This document shows, piece by piece, positions 26,661 through 35,297 of a DNA stretch of 54,640 bases. Source of the DNA: Alicyclobacillus tolerans (GTDB lineage Bacteria; Bacillota; Bacilli; Alicyclobacillales; Alicyclobacillaceae); assembly GCF_021739485.1 (NCBI RefSeq), contig NZ_JAJFNK010000034.1, forward strand, positions 1 to 54,640, read 5' to 3'. The position numbers were made by a program, and so were the translations under genes. The notes beneath the pieces were generated by a model that made no database searches, was not told where the DNA came from, and worked only from the letters and a program-made list of their open reading frames with translations. The first letter of the stretch is position 1, and every line of letters begins with the position of its first letter.

Positions 26661-27023
26661 TCAGAGTGTTTGAGTATCGAGCGCGGGAGAATGAAATAGG
26701 ACAATCCTGTTGCAATGCTCGATGAAATTAGTAGAGGTCACAAAGCGCTTAGATTGTGTGTAAGTCCAACGGGAAGATGACACTTGTAAAGGGGTAGGGG
26801 TAACGCCCGAGAAAATCACCGATATCCCCAGCAATGCCCACACGCCTGGATGAGGTACATGAAGAAGCTCACCAACCGTCCCGCATAAACTTCCTCCGAT
26901 GATGAGAATTGGAGCCAAGTTTCCACCGGAGGTGCTTGAGACAAGGACCCAGATTATAGTTTGCACAATCAAACGAGCAGGGGTCCGTTCCCTGCGGGGA
27001 GGATATTCAAAAGAACTCGTCAC
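26661..27023 (-). pseudogene. Fragment of a ClC-type chloride channel
   Basis: The frame contains SSTSGGNLAPILIIGGSLCG and then LLHVPHPGVWALLGISVIFSG followed by TPTPLQ. This corresponds to the GGxFAPxLxIGxxxG selectivity-filter block and following helix of ClC channels. Only this central piece is left; neither the N-terminal helices nor the CBS region is recognisable, and a start signal is absent. It lies in about 2 kb of decayed DNA between the SEC-C gene and the ger operon. Confidence 0.6.
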
Positions 27024-27421
27024 CGTAACCGTCTCTCATGTACGGTGTCAACGCTGGCAACGAGATGAAACCGCACGTACTTAAAGAAGGGACTATCATT
27101 TACAATTGTTCCTCTGTCACGGAATCAAAGGTATAACGGCCCAATGCCCTAAGAATTTTGTATAGATTGGAAACCCTTCATCCCAGGTTAAAGGCCACGT
27201 ATTGGGTCTTTTAGGTCTGGATAGAGCTGATACTTTGAGGTTACTCAGGCTATTCCACGTTTATTTAGAGAACTTGGTTTCATGAGAAATCCATGGTGTG
27301 CAGTGTAGTTGCATATGGCAAGGGGGAAATCATGTATGATGGCAAACTTTGTCGTCTCAACGGTGCTGCTTTGATCTTTCAATGTCGGGCCGACAAAATA
27401 CGACTCGATTTGCATAGACGG

Positions 27422-27468
27422 ATAAAGAGTATGTATTTTTTTACCATACACCAGACAATACTCTTTAT
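27422..27468. repeat. 11-bp inverted repeat
   Basis: ATAAAGAGTAT (27422-27432) and ATACTCTTTAT (27458-27468) are perfect inverted copies with 25 nt between them. The spacer contains a T7 run. It could form a hairpin or bind a dimeric regulator about 330 bp upstream of the ger operon. The role is unknown. Confidence 0.45.
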
Positions 27469-27665
27469 TGAGTTATTACAATCCGTATGGTGTGGTGCAT
27501 GCAGTGGTTGAATTGTTCCTATTTTCCTTGAGTGCAGTAAGTGATTTGTTATTTCTCGATATTTCAAAAAAAATACAAAGGATTATCAAAGAAAAACCAC
27601 AATATGTCTGGCTGGTTTCGGTGATTTTCTTCTCAGGATTGCTGGACATTTTCATGACATGGTAG
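27468..27665 (+). CDS. Possible small two-helix membrane protein
   Basis: The 65-codon frame shows two hydrophobic segments (about residues 8-28 and 45-63) separated by a basic, amphipathic loop (DISKKIQRIIKEKP), a sensible membrane layout. No good ribosome binding site precedes the TTG, and the inverted repeat at 27422-27468 touches the start, so this may be the end of a truncated gene. I cannot assign a family. Confidence 0.3.
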   Translation: MSYYNPYGVVHAVVELFLFSLSAVSDLLFLDISKKIQRIIKEKPQYVWLVSVIFFSGLLDIFMTW

Positions 27666-27795
27666 TTTTGCAACGCCATTACACGCCACTTGTACACCTT
27701 AGAAACAGGGAATTCTTCACCATTATTCTAAACACCGTTCAAGTGGCATTGCATATTCTTGGAATTAACATGATCTTGCCGAAAAAGGGGTTGCC

Positions 27796-29373
27796 ATGAG
27801 AAAGACAACATGGTTGAACTTTCGATCCAATTTCAGGACGAAGCCCATGAAAACATTGAGAAGAGAGATTTCTTTCTTTGACGGTATCGCAGAAGATTCG
27901 GAACTTCCATCTGAGCTGCAGCAATCGTTGGATTTGATTCAACAAGAATGGGCCAATTGTGCAGACGTCAAGTATCAGCATGCACACGTTCAAGGTGTGC
28001 CGGTGTGTGTGGTTTTCATCAATGGTCTGATTGACCAAGATTCGGCTCAACGCGGTCTCATAGAACCCTTAACGCACTACGACAAGGGGATGGTGACCCC
28101 CGATGCGTTAAAGGATGCCCTTATGACCATGATGACACAAAAAACAACCAAGTTGTCATTCATGTACCAGGCTATGGCCGATGGGAAAGTGATCGTTTTG
28201 GTCGATGGTTACCCCGAAGCGCTGATTGTCGATATCAACAAGATGCCTGGGCGCGGTATTGAGACGTCGCAGAACGAACCCACTATTCAAGGACCGCAGG
28301 AAGCGTTCATTGAAAGCTTACAAACCAACCTGGCGTTGATTCGAAAACGTCTGCGCACTTCACAATTCAAGGTAGAAATCATGCGCGTGGGCACGAAAAC
28401 CCATGACCAATTAGCCATGGTCTACGTCGATGGTATTGTAAAACCGACATTGCTCGAAGAGGTACGAACACGTATTGCTCGCATTCAAATAGATGGGGTC
28501 ATATCGACGAGCCAAATTCGGGATTTGATCGAAGATGCTCCACTTTCTCCATTTCGATTGACGGAAAGCACCGAGCGCCCCGACCGGGTTGTAGCCGGGT
28601 TGTTACAAGGACGAGTGTCCATTTTAACTGATAATTCACCGGAAGTCATCCGGTTACCCAGTATTTTTGTGAGTGGGCTGATTGCGTCAGAAGACTACTA
28701 TGGCCATTTTATGATATCGTTACCGCTCCGTGTGCTTCGTCACGCCATGTACTGGTCGTCGTTGTTGCTTCCATCCCTGTACATTGCCTTGCTCTCCTAT
28801 AATCAAGATCTTGTTCCGACGCCGCTTCTGATTAGCTTGGAGGCGCAGCATGAGGGAATTCCCTTCCCAACGGTCATTGAGGCGCTGGGTATGCAAATTG
28901 CCTTTGAATCCCTGCGGGAAGCCGGACTTCGTTTGCCAAGGGCCGTTGGACAGTCGGTCAGTATTGTCGGCGCGCTGATTATCGGTGATGCTGCAGTGAA
29001 CGCGAACATAGTCTCTCCGGGGATGGTCATCGTCGTAGCGGCTGCAGGCGTCGCTTCGTATACCATTCCATCGCAAGACCTGGTCAACACCAACCGAATT
29101 TTGCAGTTTCCATTTATGGTTGTGGCGTCTTTGCTGGGACTCTATGGCATCGTAACATTGGGGTTGGTCTTGGTGATTCATATGGTCTCTCTGCGCTCAT
29201 TTGGTGTTCCCTATATGGCACCGCTGGCACCGTTCTCCTGGAGTGAGATGCGGGATACCTTTATCCGGGTGCCGTGGTGGATGATGAACAAACGTCCACA
29301 GTTTTACGAACCCGTGGATTCCACCCGAAACCGAACTCCGACGCCTTCGCCGCCTTCCGGTGATTCGACATGA
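27796..29373 (+). CDS. Spore germinant receptor A subunit (GerA/GerKA family)
   Basis: The 525-residue protein has the GerA-family plan: a large soluble N-terminal domain (residues 1-300) and a C-terminal membrane domain with about five helices (from ISLPLRVLRHAMYW on). Conserved blocks include PFPTVIEALGMQIAFE and LRLPRAVGQSVSIVGALIIGDAAV, and the end SFGVPYMAPLAPFSWSEMRD with RVPWW is characteristic. It sits in the spore inner membrane and, with B and C subunits, senses nutrients to trigger germination. It overlaps the next gene by 4 nt (ATGA). The germinant cannot be told from sequence. Confidence 0.93.
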   Translation: MRKTTWLNFRSNFRTKPMKTLRREISFFDGIAEDSELPSELQQSLDLIQQEWANCADVKYQHAHVQGVPVCVVFINGLIDQDSAQRGLIEPLTHYDKGMVTPDALKDALMTMMTQKTTKLSFMYQAMADGKVIVLVDGYPEALIVDINKMPGRGIETSQNEPTIQGPQEAFIESLQTNLALIRKRLRTSQFKVEIMRVGTKTHDQLAMVYVDGIVKPTLLEEVRTRIARIQIDGVISTSQIRDLIEDAPLSPFRLTESTERPDRVVAGLLQGRVSILTDNSPEVIRLPSIFVSGLIASEDYYGHFMISLPLRVLRHAMYWSSLLLPSLYIALLSYNQDLVPTPLLISLEAQHEGIPFPTVIEALGMQIAFESLREAGLRLPRAVGQSVSIVGALIIGDAAVNANIVSPGMVIVVAAAGVASYTIPSQDLVNTNRILQFPFMVVASLLGLYGIVTLGLVLVIHMVSLRSFGVPYMAPLAPFSWSEMRDTFIRVPWWMMNKRPQFYEPVDSTRNRTPTPSPPSGDST

Positions 29374-30596
29374 ATTTGCGGCTATCACCAAAACTCGGAA
29401 TCCTGATGTTGCTCATGTCGACGTTGTTGGCCGTGCCGGGTTGCAAGGATCTTCGGGAGGTGGACGAACTCAACATTGTTTTGGCGCTAGGCATTGACGA
29501 AACTCAGGATCAGCGCGTTCGCGTCACGGCAGAGATTGTCGACCCAGCAGGCACCCGTGGCCCAGGGCCATCGTCGGGGGGAGGTGGGCAACGTTCACAG
29601 GCCACGTTCACCCGTCAGCAAACCGGGAAAACCATTGAAGAGGCACTGGACAAGTTCGAGGAGAATGTCGCTCGTCACTTATTTTTGTCTCACAACACGG
29701 TGGTCGTCTTCGGACGAGACTATGCCGAGCACGGAATCGACAAGGCCATGGATTTCATGGAACGAAATCGCGATTTACGGCGCAACCAGTTATGGGTGGT
29801 TACGGATCGCACGGCATCCGAATTACTAAAAGCTTCTGGCAAACCGGAGTTCTATAACGCCTTGGCCATTCGATCCGTGGTGCAACAAGGAGTGCAAAAG
29901 TCAGTGGCCGTAGACAGTATCCAGCTTCGAGTTATAAAGCAGTACCTTCGCCCCTCCCATTCTCCAACCTTAGCTTACGTAACTCTGGTAAATGATAAAC
30001 TTTGCCAATGCGGAATTGGGCTTTTTGATGGCGGTACCTATAAAGGTCACATTACATCGCACGATGCTCAGGCTCTGTTGTTGTTTTTGCAAGATACCCA
30101 GCAAACGGAAATCACCCTTCCGTGTTCGGATACCCATTCCATGCAGACGGATTTGGGGAATACCTTTCGCATATTACACACACATACCCACGTGGTTCCC
30201 GTGATTCTCGGTAAAGAAATCCGTTTTTCCGTCAAAGTGCGTGGACAAGCTGAAATGGAGCGGTTATGCCCAGGTAGTAAACCGACACCTGAAACGTACA
30301 AACAATTGGAATCCATGCTGGACGCAGATATCCAAACCCGGATGCAAAAGGTGCTGACGCGCCTCCAAGAACAGGAGACCGACTCCGTTCAATTTGCCAA
30401 TGTGTTGTTTGAAAATAACCCCACGGTCTGGCAACAGGTCGCGACTGGGTGGATGGAGATTTTCCCCAACGTCCAGGTCAATTACGATGTTCAGATTCAA
30501 CTGTTGCGTCACGGTCTAGCCTCAAAATCTCCGGATGCCGAATATTCACCGCAAGGTTTGCCGCCTTCGGCTGGGAGGGAAGGTGCCATTCCTTGA
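29370..30596 (+). CDS. Spore germinant receptor C subunit, lipoprotein (Ger(x)C family)
   Basis: The 408-residue protein begins with a lipoprotein signal ending in the lipobox VPGC (Cys near residue 25), followed by the Ger(x)C hallmark DLREVDELNIVLALGID. The three-domain GerC fold fits the length, and GKEIRFSVKVRGQ plus the C-terminal helices follow. It is anchored to the outer face of the inner spore membrane by a lipid and is needed for receptor assembly. Its start overlaps the stop of the A subunit, and the next small gene overlaps its own stop (TTGA), indicating translational coupling through the operon. Confidence 0.92.
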   Translation: MNLRLSPKLGILMLLMSTLLAVPGCKDLREVDELNIVLALGIDETQDQRVRVTAEIVDPAGTRGPGPSSGGGGQRSQATFTRQQTGKTIEEALDKFEENVARHLFLSHNTVVVFGRDYAEHGIDKAMDFMERNRDLRRNQLWVVTDRTASELLKASGKPEFYNALAIRSVVQQGVQKSVAVDSIQLRVIKQYLRPSHSPTLAYVTLVNDKLCQCGIGLFDGGTYKGHITSHDAQALLLFLQDTQQTEITLPCSDTHSMQTDLGNTFRILHTHTHVVPVILGKEIRFSVKVRGQAEMERLCPGSKPTPETYKQLESMLDADIQTRMQKVLTRLQEQETDSVQFANVLFENNPTVWQQVATGWMEIFPNVQVNYDVQIQLLRHGLASKSPDAEYSPQGLPPSAGREGAIP

Positions 30597-30811
30597 TTTG
30601 GGTTTCACTGTTCTTTACAGCCAGCGTGGTCATTCGCATTATGACACAACATTGTAGTTTTCGAGAATGGGTCATTACAGCGGGTTTGTTGGTATTTGCG
30701 TTGGCTTCTTCAGCCGTCGTGAGTTGGGATGATTGGTCACAGATCGACCTGCTTTTGTGGGTGCGATGGCTCTTTGAACCACCGACAAAATGGCTATACT
30801 CCATTTTGTAA
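30593..30811 (+). CDS. Small two-helix membrane protein, GerA-operon D-like subunit
   Basis: TTG 30593 overlaps the stop of the C-subunit gene and follows GGGAGGGAAGG. The 72-residue product has two hydrophobic segments (about residues 2-18 and 28-46) and a Trp-rich tail (WDDW, LLLWVRWLFEPPTKWLY). Small two-helix proteins encoded inside GerA-type operons are known as D subunits, which modulate germinant receptor activity in some Bacillus species. Size, topology and position match; sequence-level similarity was not checked. Confidence 0.6.
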   Translation: MIWVSLFFTASVVIRIMTQHCSFREWVITAGLLVFALASSAVVSWDDWSQIDLLLWVRWLFEPPTKWLYSIL

Positions 30812-30837
30812 AGTATATCATGGGGGTTCGTGTTTAA

Positions 30838-31926
30838 ATGACGCAAATTTCACGGTTGCAGTTTGTGTACTTGATGTTGTGGCTGATTTTAGGAACCGGG
30901 ATTGTGTTGCTCCCCTTCGCGATTGCTCAATTTACCATTCGTGATGGATGGATTGTACCTGTCTTTTTCTTTATGGGAACCGCGTTTGCTGCGGGTGTCA
31001 GTGTTCTGTTTATTCGAACCTTTCCCAACCAGACGCTGATGAATGGGTTGGAAACGGCCTTTGGGTCCTGGATTGGACGGCTCTTTGGGATTTGGCTCAT
31101 CGTTTGGTTTTTGATTGCCTCAAGCATGTTGCTTCGGGAACTCTCTGTGTTTGTGGAAAATACGGCTTTGCCCAAAACACCTCTGTACATCATCAGTGCC
31201 ACGATCATCATCCCGATTGCATACGGAGTGTTTCAGGGGCTTGAGGTTTTGGGCCGATTGGCAGAGTTTCTCACGCCTATCGCCATGATATTGGCATTTT
31301 CCCTGGCCTTGGTATCACTGCAAAACGTCGACTTCTCTCACCTCAGGCCCGTCCTAGCCAATGGGTGGACCCCGGTTTTACGAGCGGCCGTTTTACCGGC
31401 CACATCGTTTCCCTTTGAGTTCATTTTTGCGCTTCAGTTCGTAAAAGCCTTGCGAGGAGGTAAGACATTCGGGAGAGACCTAATGTTGGTCGGAGGGTTT
31501 CTCAGTGTTGCGGGAATGCTGATTGAAGGAATTGTCATTTCTGTACTTGGACCGGCGGTGACATACTTGCCCATACCGGTTGGTGAAGTCGTCCGTGGTG
31601 TCCGGATTGGTCAGTTTGTGGAACGTTTGGACACCATCTACGCCATGGGTGTCATTGCGACAATGGCGGTGAAAATCTCCGTCTTTTTGTATGCAATGAT
31701 CTCAAGTTTGCAAGATGTGTTTCGACTGCCGACCACCAAGAACGTAACCTGGCCTGCAGGTGTTGCCGTGTGGGCCGCTAATGTCGTATTCTTCCATAAC
31801 GCGCCGGAATTGCAGGAGTTTATGGTCTATACAACGCCGGCTTATTTTGGCTTCTCCCTTGTGGTACTTCCCTTGGTTGCCATTTCGGTGTATCGCATAA
31901 AACGAACGGTAGGAGTAAAACCATAG
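30838..31926 (+). CDS. Spore germinant receptor B subunit (GerB/GerKB family permease)
   Basis: The 362-residue protein has about ten membrane helices and belongs to the amino-acid-permease-like GerB family. Recognisable blocks are the start ISRLQFVYLMLWLILGTGIV, the TFPNQTL-like FIRTFPNQTLMNG segment, and LPATSFPFEFIFALQFVKAL. This subunit is thought to form the germinant-binding pocket in the inner spore membrane. ATG 30838 lies 26 bp after the D-like gene. The operon order A-C-D-B differs from the classic A-B-C order but occurs in other spore-formers. Confidence 0.92.
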   Translation: MTQISRLQFVYLMLWLILGTGIVLLPFAIAQFTIRDGWIVPVFFFMGTAFAAGVSVLFIRTFPNQTLMNGLETAFGSWIGRLFGIWLIVWFLIASSMLLRELSVFVENTALPKTPLYIISATIIIPIAYGVFQGLEVLGRLAEFLTPIAMILAFSLALVSLQNVDFSHLRPVLANGWTPVLRAAVLPATSFPFEFIFALQFVKALRGGKTFGRDLMLVGGFLSVAGMLIEGIVISVLGPAVTYLPIPVGEVVRGVRIGQFVERLDTIYAMGVIATMAVKISVFLYAMISSLQDVFRLPTTKNVTWPAGVAVWAANVVFFHNAPELQEFMVYTTPAYFGFSLVVLPLVAISVYRIKRTVGVKP

Positions 31927-32313
31927 GAGAGCAGACTGAATACTGAAGTATGGGTCTCTTGAGTGTTCATGGTCAACCCTGTGCCTAAATTTCAACATTT
32001 CTGATCGCGCTGCGATGGAGTCAAGGCTACAGCACGCACGCAAATCCGGTCAACACGTCCACTCAACAGCTAATACACCAAGTATCAGAAGAACGTGAAG
32101 GAGTCATAATGTTTTTCGTGATTGACACCAACTTACGCATCTATTTCATCGAAAAGTGAAATGTGAGGCAGTACTTCATCATCGATTCGACGTTCATAGA
32201 GGAATCTTCTGCTTGGAAACACGAAACCCGGTTACCCAAACAAATCAAGGCCCATTCTGCTGCTCATGATCACCTATGTCAACACCGATGCAAGGTAAGC
32301 GGTAGCTTACAAA
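31927..32313. other. Intergenic region between convergent ger operon and multicopper oxidase
   Basis: No supported gene. I saw no hairpin with a T-tract strong enough to call a terminator for either flanking gene. Confidence 0.4.
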
Positions 32314-33798
32314 TCACATCCACTTGTCGACGTGGGGCAGTGGATAATCCTTGTATTCGATGACGGTCGCTAGGCCCCCGACCATGTGTTGCAGGTTGTG
32401 GCAATGGAAAAACCAGTTTCCTGGATTGTTAGCTAAGAAATCTATCGTGCAGCGTTCCATAGGTTTCAGGTTGACAACATCTTTGATTAAAGGTGAGTTC
32501 AACACTCGGCCATTGAAACTCGTAATGGCAAAGGAGTGCCCGTGCAGGTGCATGGGATGCTCCATCATACTTCGATTCACCATTTCCAGCCGAATTCGTT
32601 CGCCCGTTCGTACCTTCACAGGACTCGTGTTCGGGTATGAAGCCCCGTTTATCGTCCAGGCTCCCCCCATCATCATTCCGCCGCTTAAAACGAGTTGAAC
32701 ACTGTGATTGACCGCCGGCAAGGAGCCAAATGAGTTGGAGCCAGTGATGAGGTAACTCCAAGAGTTTGCGCCGACGGCCGGAGACGATTTGACTTCACCA
32801 ACTGTCGAAAACGGGATCCGTACTGATTCTTGCCCAGCCAATGAGGAGCGCAAATACCATGTACCCGATCGTGGTGGTGTGACAATCACGTCGTATCGTT
32901 CGGCCGGGGCGATATATAATTCACTGACCACGCGAGGAGCTTGCAGTGGGTTTCCATCCGTATGGGTCACCAGCATGGTCCCGCCATCGATGGCAAGGAG
33001 ATAAGACTCGGTGCCGCTCGCATTGATAAGGCGCAAACGCAGTTTTTCCCTGGGAGCCACCTTTATGGATTGGAGGCTGGTAGGAATCTTCCCATTCACC
33101 AAGTGGGTCAATCCCTGGTTAGAGGAACTAAGGTTGCCGCCGCCACCCATCATTTGGCCCATGCCTGTATTTCCCATCATCCCGTAGTCGATTCCAGCTC
33201 CTGGTTTGTAGCCCCACGTTGAGAACATCAGTGTCAGCTCGTGCTGAGTAGGGTAAGGTTCTGGTGTCGTCTTGGGTTCAATAATCAGTGGGCCAAAGAG
33301 ACCATTCGGGACTTGCTCCATTTCATAGACATGGGAGTGATACCACCTCGTTCCCGCTGGTGACGCGATAAATTCATATGTAAAGGATTGTCCCGGCAGA
33401 ACCGGATCCTGTGAAATTCCAGGCACTCCATCCATTGGGGAAGGTGCATTCACACCGTGCCAGTGTAGGGTTGTCGGTTGATCCAGTTGATTCACCACGG
33501 TGACTTGAACCTTGTCTCCTTCTTGAACACGCAGTTCTGGCCCAGGGAATTGCCCGTTAATCAAGTAACCCGTAAAACGCGTACCATCTTGCAACGTAAC
33601 AGGACCTCGTTGAATGACATAGCGAAAGGTTTTGATATTACCGTTCCATGCCACGGTAGGTGGTGAGGGTAAGGACAGTGGTCCTTGAGAAGACATCCAC
33701 CTGCGCACAAAAGGATAGCCACCAATACCAATCAATGTGAGACCAGCCATAGCGGAAAGGAACTCGCGCCGGGTCATAACTTTTCTCATGAAATTCAC
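32314..33798 (-). CDS. Three-domain multicopper oxidase with Tat-type signal
   Basis: This 494-residue enzyme has an N-terminal twin-arginine-like signal (TRREFLSAMAGLTLIGIGG) and the full copper-site set: TLHWHG, RWYHSHVYE, HPMHLHGHSF and WFFHCHNLQHM. A Met/Gly-rich loop (MMGNTGMGQMMGGGG, about residue 205) resembles the Met-rich insertions of CueO/CopA-type cuprous oxidases. It would be exported folded and could oxidise Cu(I). Ribosome site AAGGGAG serves either GTG 33798 or ATG 33789. The intergenic space with the divergent SHOCT gene contains a CsoR-like palindrome (33826-33839), suggesting copper control. It is distinct from the two smaller oxidases at 3.6 and 7.9 kb. Confidence 0.92.
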   Translation of the reverse strand: MNFMRKVMTRREFLSAMAGLTLIGIGGYPFVRRWMSSQGPLSLPSPPTVAWNGNIKTFRYVIQRGPVTLQDGTRFTGYLINGQFPGPELRVQEGDKVQVTVVNQLDQPTTLHWHGVNAPSPMDGVPGISQDPVLPGQSFTYEFIASPAGTRWYHSHVYEMEQVPNGLFGPLIIEPKTTPEPYPTQHELTLMFSTWGYKPGAGIDYGMMGNTGMGQMMGGGGNLSSSNQGLTHLVNGKIPTSLQSIKVAPREKLRLRLINASGTESYLLAIDGGTMLVTHTDGNPLQAPRVVSELYIAPAERYDVIVTPPRSGTWYLRSSLAGQESVRIPFSTVGEVKSSPAVGANSWSYLITGSNSFGSLPAVNHSVQLVLSGGMMMGGAWTINGASYPNTSPVKVRTGERIRLEMVNRSMMEHPMHLHGHSFAITSFNGRVLNSPLIKDVVNLKPMERCTIDFLANNPGNWFFHCHNLQHMVGGLATVIEYKDYPLPHVDKWM

Positions 33799-33825
33799 TG
33801 TACTCCCTTACTTTTTTCTAAAGTG

Positions 33826-33839
33826 TACCCGATTGGGTA
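33826..33839. promoter_or_regulatory. CsoR-like palindrome between divergent genes
   Basis: TACCC-GATT-GGGTA is a perfect inverted repeat, followed by TG to give GGGTATG as in the operator before csoR. It lies 27 bp upstream of the multicopper oxidase start and 40 bp upstream of the SHOCT gene start, where it could control both. The assignment rests on resemblance to Bacillus CsoR sites. Confidence 0.5.
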
Positions 33840-33878
33840 TGATGTAGGCAAAGAATTTCCTATTTGAAGGGGATGAAG

Positions 33879-34103
33879 ATGATGGGGATTTCAATGAAAT
33901 GGCATGGGTTGGGCTTCTCAGCTCTTTTGGTGATACTGGGCCTTTTACTTTTGGGGACAGTGATAGTTCGGGTGGGTCGAAGAGAGATGGGAAGTCGACG
34001 TTTTCGCCATGAATCAGCATTGCAAATCTTACAAGAGAGATATGTTAGCGGGGAAATTGACGAGGAAACCTTTCGTCGTATGAAAAATGAGTTGAATAAA
34101 TGA
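33879..34103 (+). CDS. Small SHOCT-domain membrane protein
   Basis: The product (about 74 residues) has one membrane helix (LGFSALLVILGLLLLGTVIV) and a C-terminal SHOCT motif (ALQILQERYVSGEIDEETFRRM), a short helical oligomerisation module. GAAGGGG sits 7-10 nt before ATG 33879; in-frame starts at 33864, 33873 and 33882 are also possible. Small SHOCT proteins are common next to copper genes, and it is divergent from the multicopper oxidase with a shared CsoR-like site between. Its role is unknown. Confidence 0.7.
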   Translation: MMGISMKWHGLGFSALLVILGLLLLGTVIVRVGRREMGSRRFRHESALQILQERYVSGEIDEETFRRMKNELNK

Positions 34104-34229
34104 AATCCATGTGTGACATGTACGTGGGTTTGGTAGAAATCGACTAGCAAATAGGATCCATTTTCGAGTATATATAAGTGCATCGTTATATAAAACTATG
34201 AGGATTTAAGGGGCGAAGGAGAGACAATC

Positions 34230-34522
34230 ATGGATTCTTTTTCGGACATGGCAGAAATTTATAAGGCACGTGCGGATAGAACACGCTTACGCATGCTGGC
34301 GTTACTGGCCAAAGATGAACTTTGTGTTTGCGAACTCGTGTCCGTCTTACACATGTCACAGCCCAGCGTTTCTCAACATCTTCGGAAACTCAAGCAGGTC
34401 GGCCTCGTCAAGGAGAGAAAAACCGCACAGTCCTTGAGGCCGTTGTAACTTTATTGCCGGATGTGGGCGACGAGATCGAACAGCTTAAATCACAGGGACT
34501 GCGAGTTCATTGTAACTTGTAA
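34230..34522 (+). pseudogene. arsR: Broken ArsR-family regulator
   Basis: The first 65 codons are a good ArsR winged helix (ARADRTRLRMLALLAKDELCVCELV and then MSQPSVSQHLRKLKQVGLVKERK), with the As(III)-type ELCVCEL motif. The frame then ends at 34448, while the expected C-terminal part (LLPDVGDEIEQLKSQGLRVHCNL) continues in another frame to 34522. The wing region between them is shorter than normal, so there is a small internal deletion plus a frame change. GGCGAAGGAG precedes the start. It stands directly before the broken arsB, as in ars operons. Confidence 0.75.
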
Positions 34523-34543
34523 AAGAAGATTGGGAGCGACCTT

Positions 34544-35297
34544 ATGGCTTATTTAACAGTCGGAATTTTTCTTGTAACACTGGTATTTGTAATATGGCAG
34601 CCACGGGGTCTCTCCATTGGTTGGAGTGCGCTTGGCGGGGCTGTCTTGGCTCTGCTATTTCGAGTGGTCACTCTGCACGATGTGGTAGAGGTCACACAAA
34701 TTGTCTGGGATGCAACGCTAGCTTTTGTTGCGATCATTATCATCTCTACGATTCTCGACAAGATTGGATTTTTGAATGGGCGCGCTTAAAATGGCTCACG
34801 TGGCTCGGGAAGATGGCCGAAAGGTCTTTTTCTATGTGGCCTCGGGGCCATGGTGGCAGCCTTTTTCGCCAATGATGGAGCTGCGTTCATATTGACTCCG
34901 ATTGTGCTCGAAAAGGTTAGGGTATTGAAGTTTGACACCCAGCGTATGCTTCCTTTCATCATGGCAAGCGGATTTATCGCCGATGCTACATCTCTGACGC
35001 TGATTGTGAGCAACCTAGTCAACATCGTATCAGCAGACTTTTTCCACATTGGATTTCTCAACTATGCGGTACACATGATTATACCCGATCTCGTTTCTTT
35101 TCTAGCTAGCATGTTTATGCTGTATCTATTCTTCTGGCGGGATATCCCAACGGTGTACGAACCGAGTTACCTGAGTAATCCTCGGGAAGCCTTAGCTCAT
35201 CAAGGCATGTTTCGGGCCTCGTGGGTCTTCTTGTCGCTTTGTTGGTGGGCTACATCGCAACGCAGTTGCTTCACATCCCGGTATCCGTCGTCGCTGG
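34544..35297 (+). pseudogene. arsB: 5' part of arsB arsenite efflux pump, frameshifted and interrupted
   Basis: The N-terminal frame (34544-34789) reads an ArsB start up to DKIGF. A missing T in TTTTT shifts the frame; FEWA/RLKMAHVAREDGRKVFFYVA continues in the next frame. A second shift near 34845 returns to VAAFFANDGAAFILTPIVL and LIVSNLVNIVSADFF. A third near 35225 leads to VGYIATQLLHIPVSVVAG. The text then ends at the transposon boundary at 35297. ArsB would export As(OH)3 as a 12-helix membrane carrier. With at least three frameshifts and an insertion it cannot be functional as sequenced. Confidence 0.85.
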
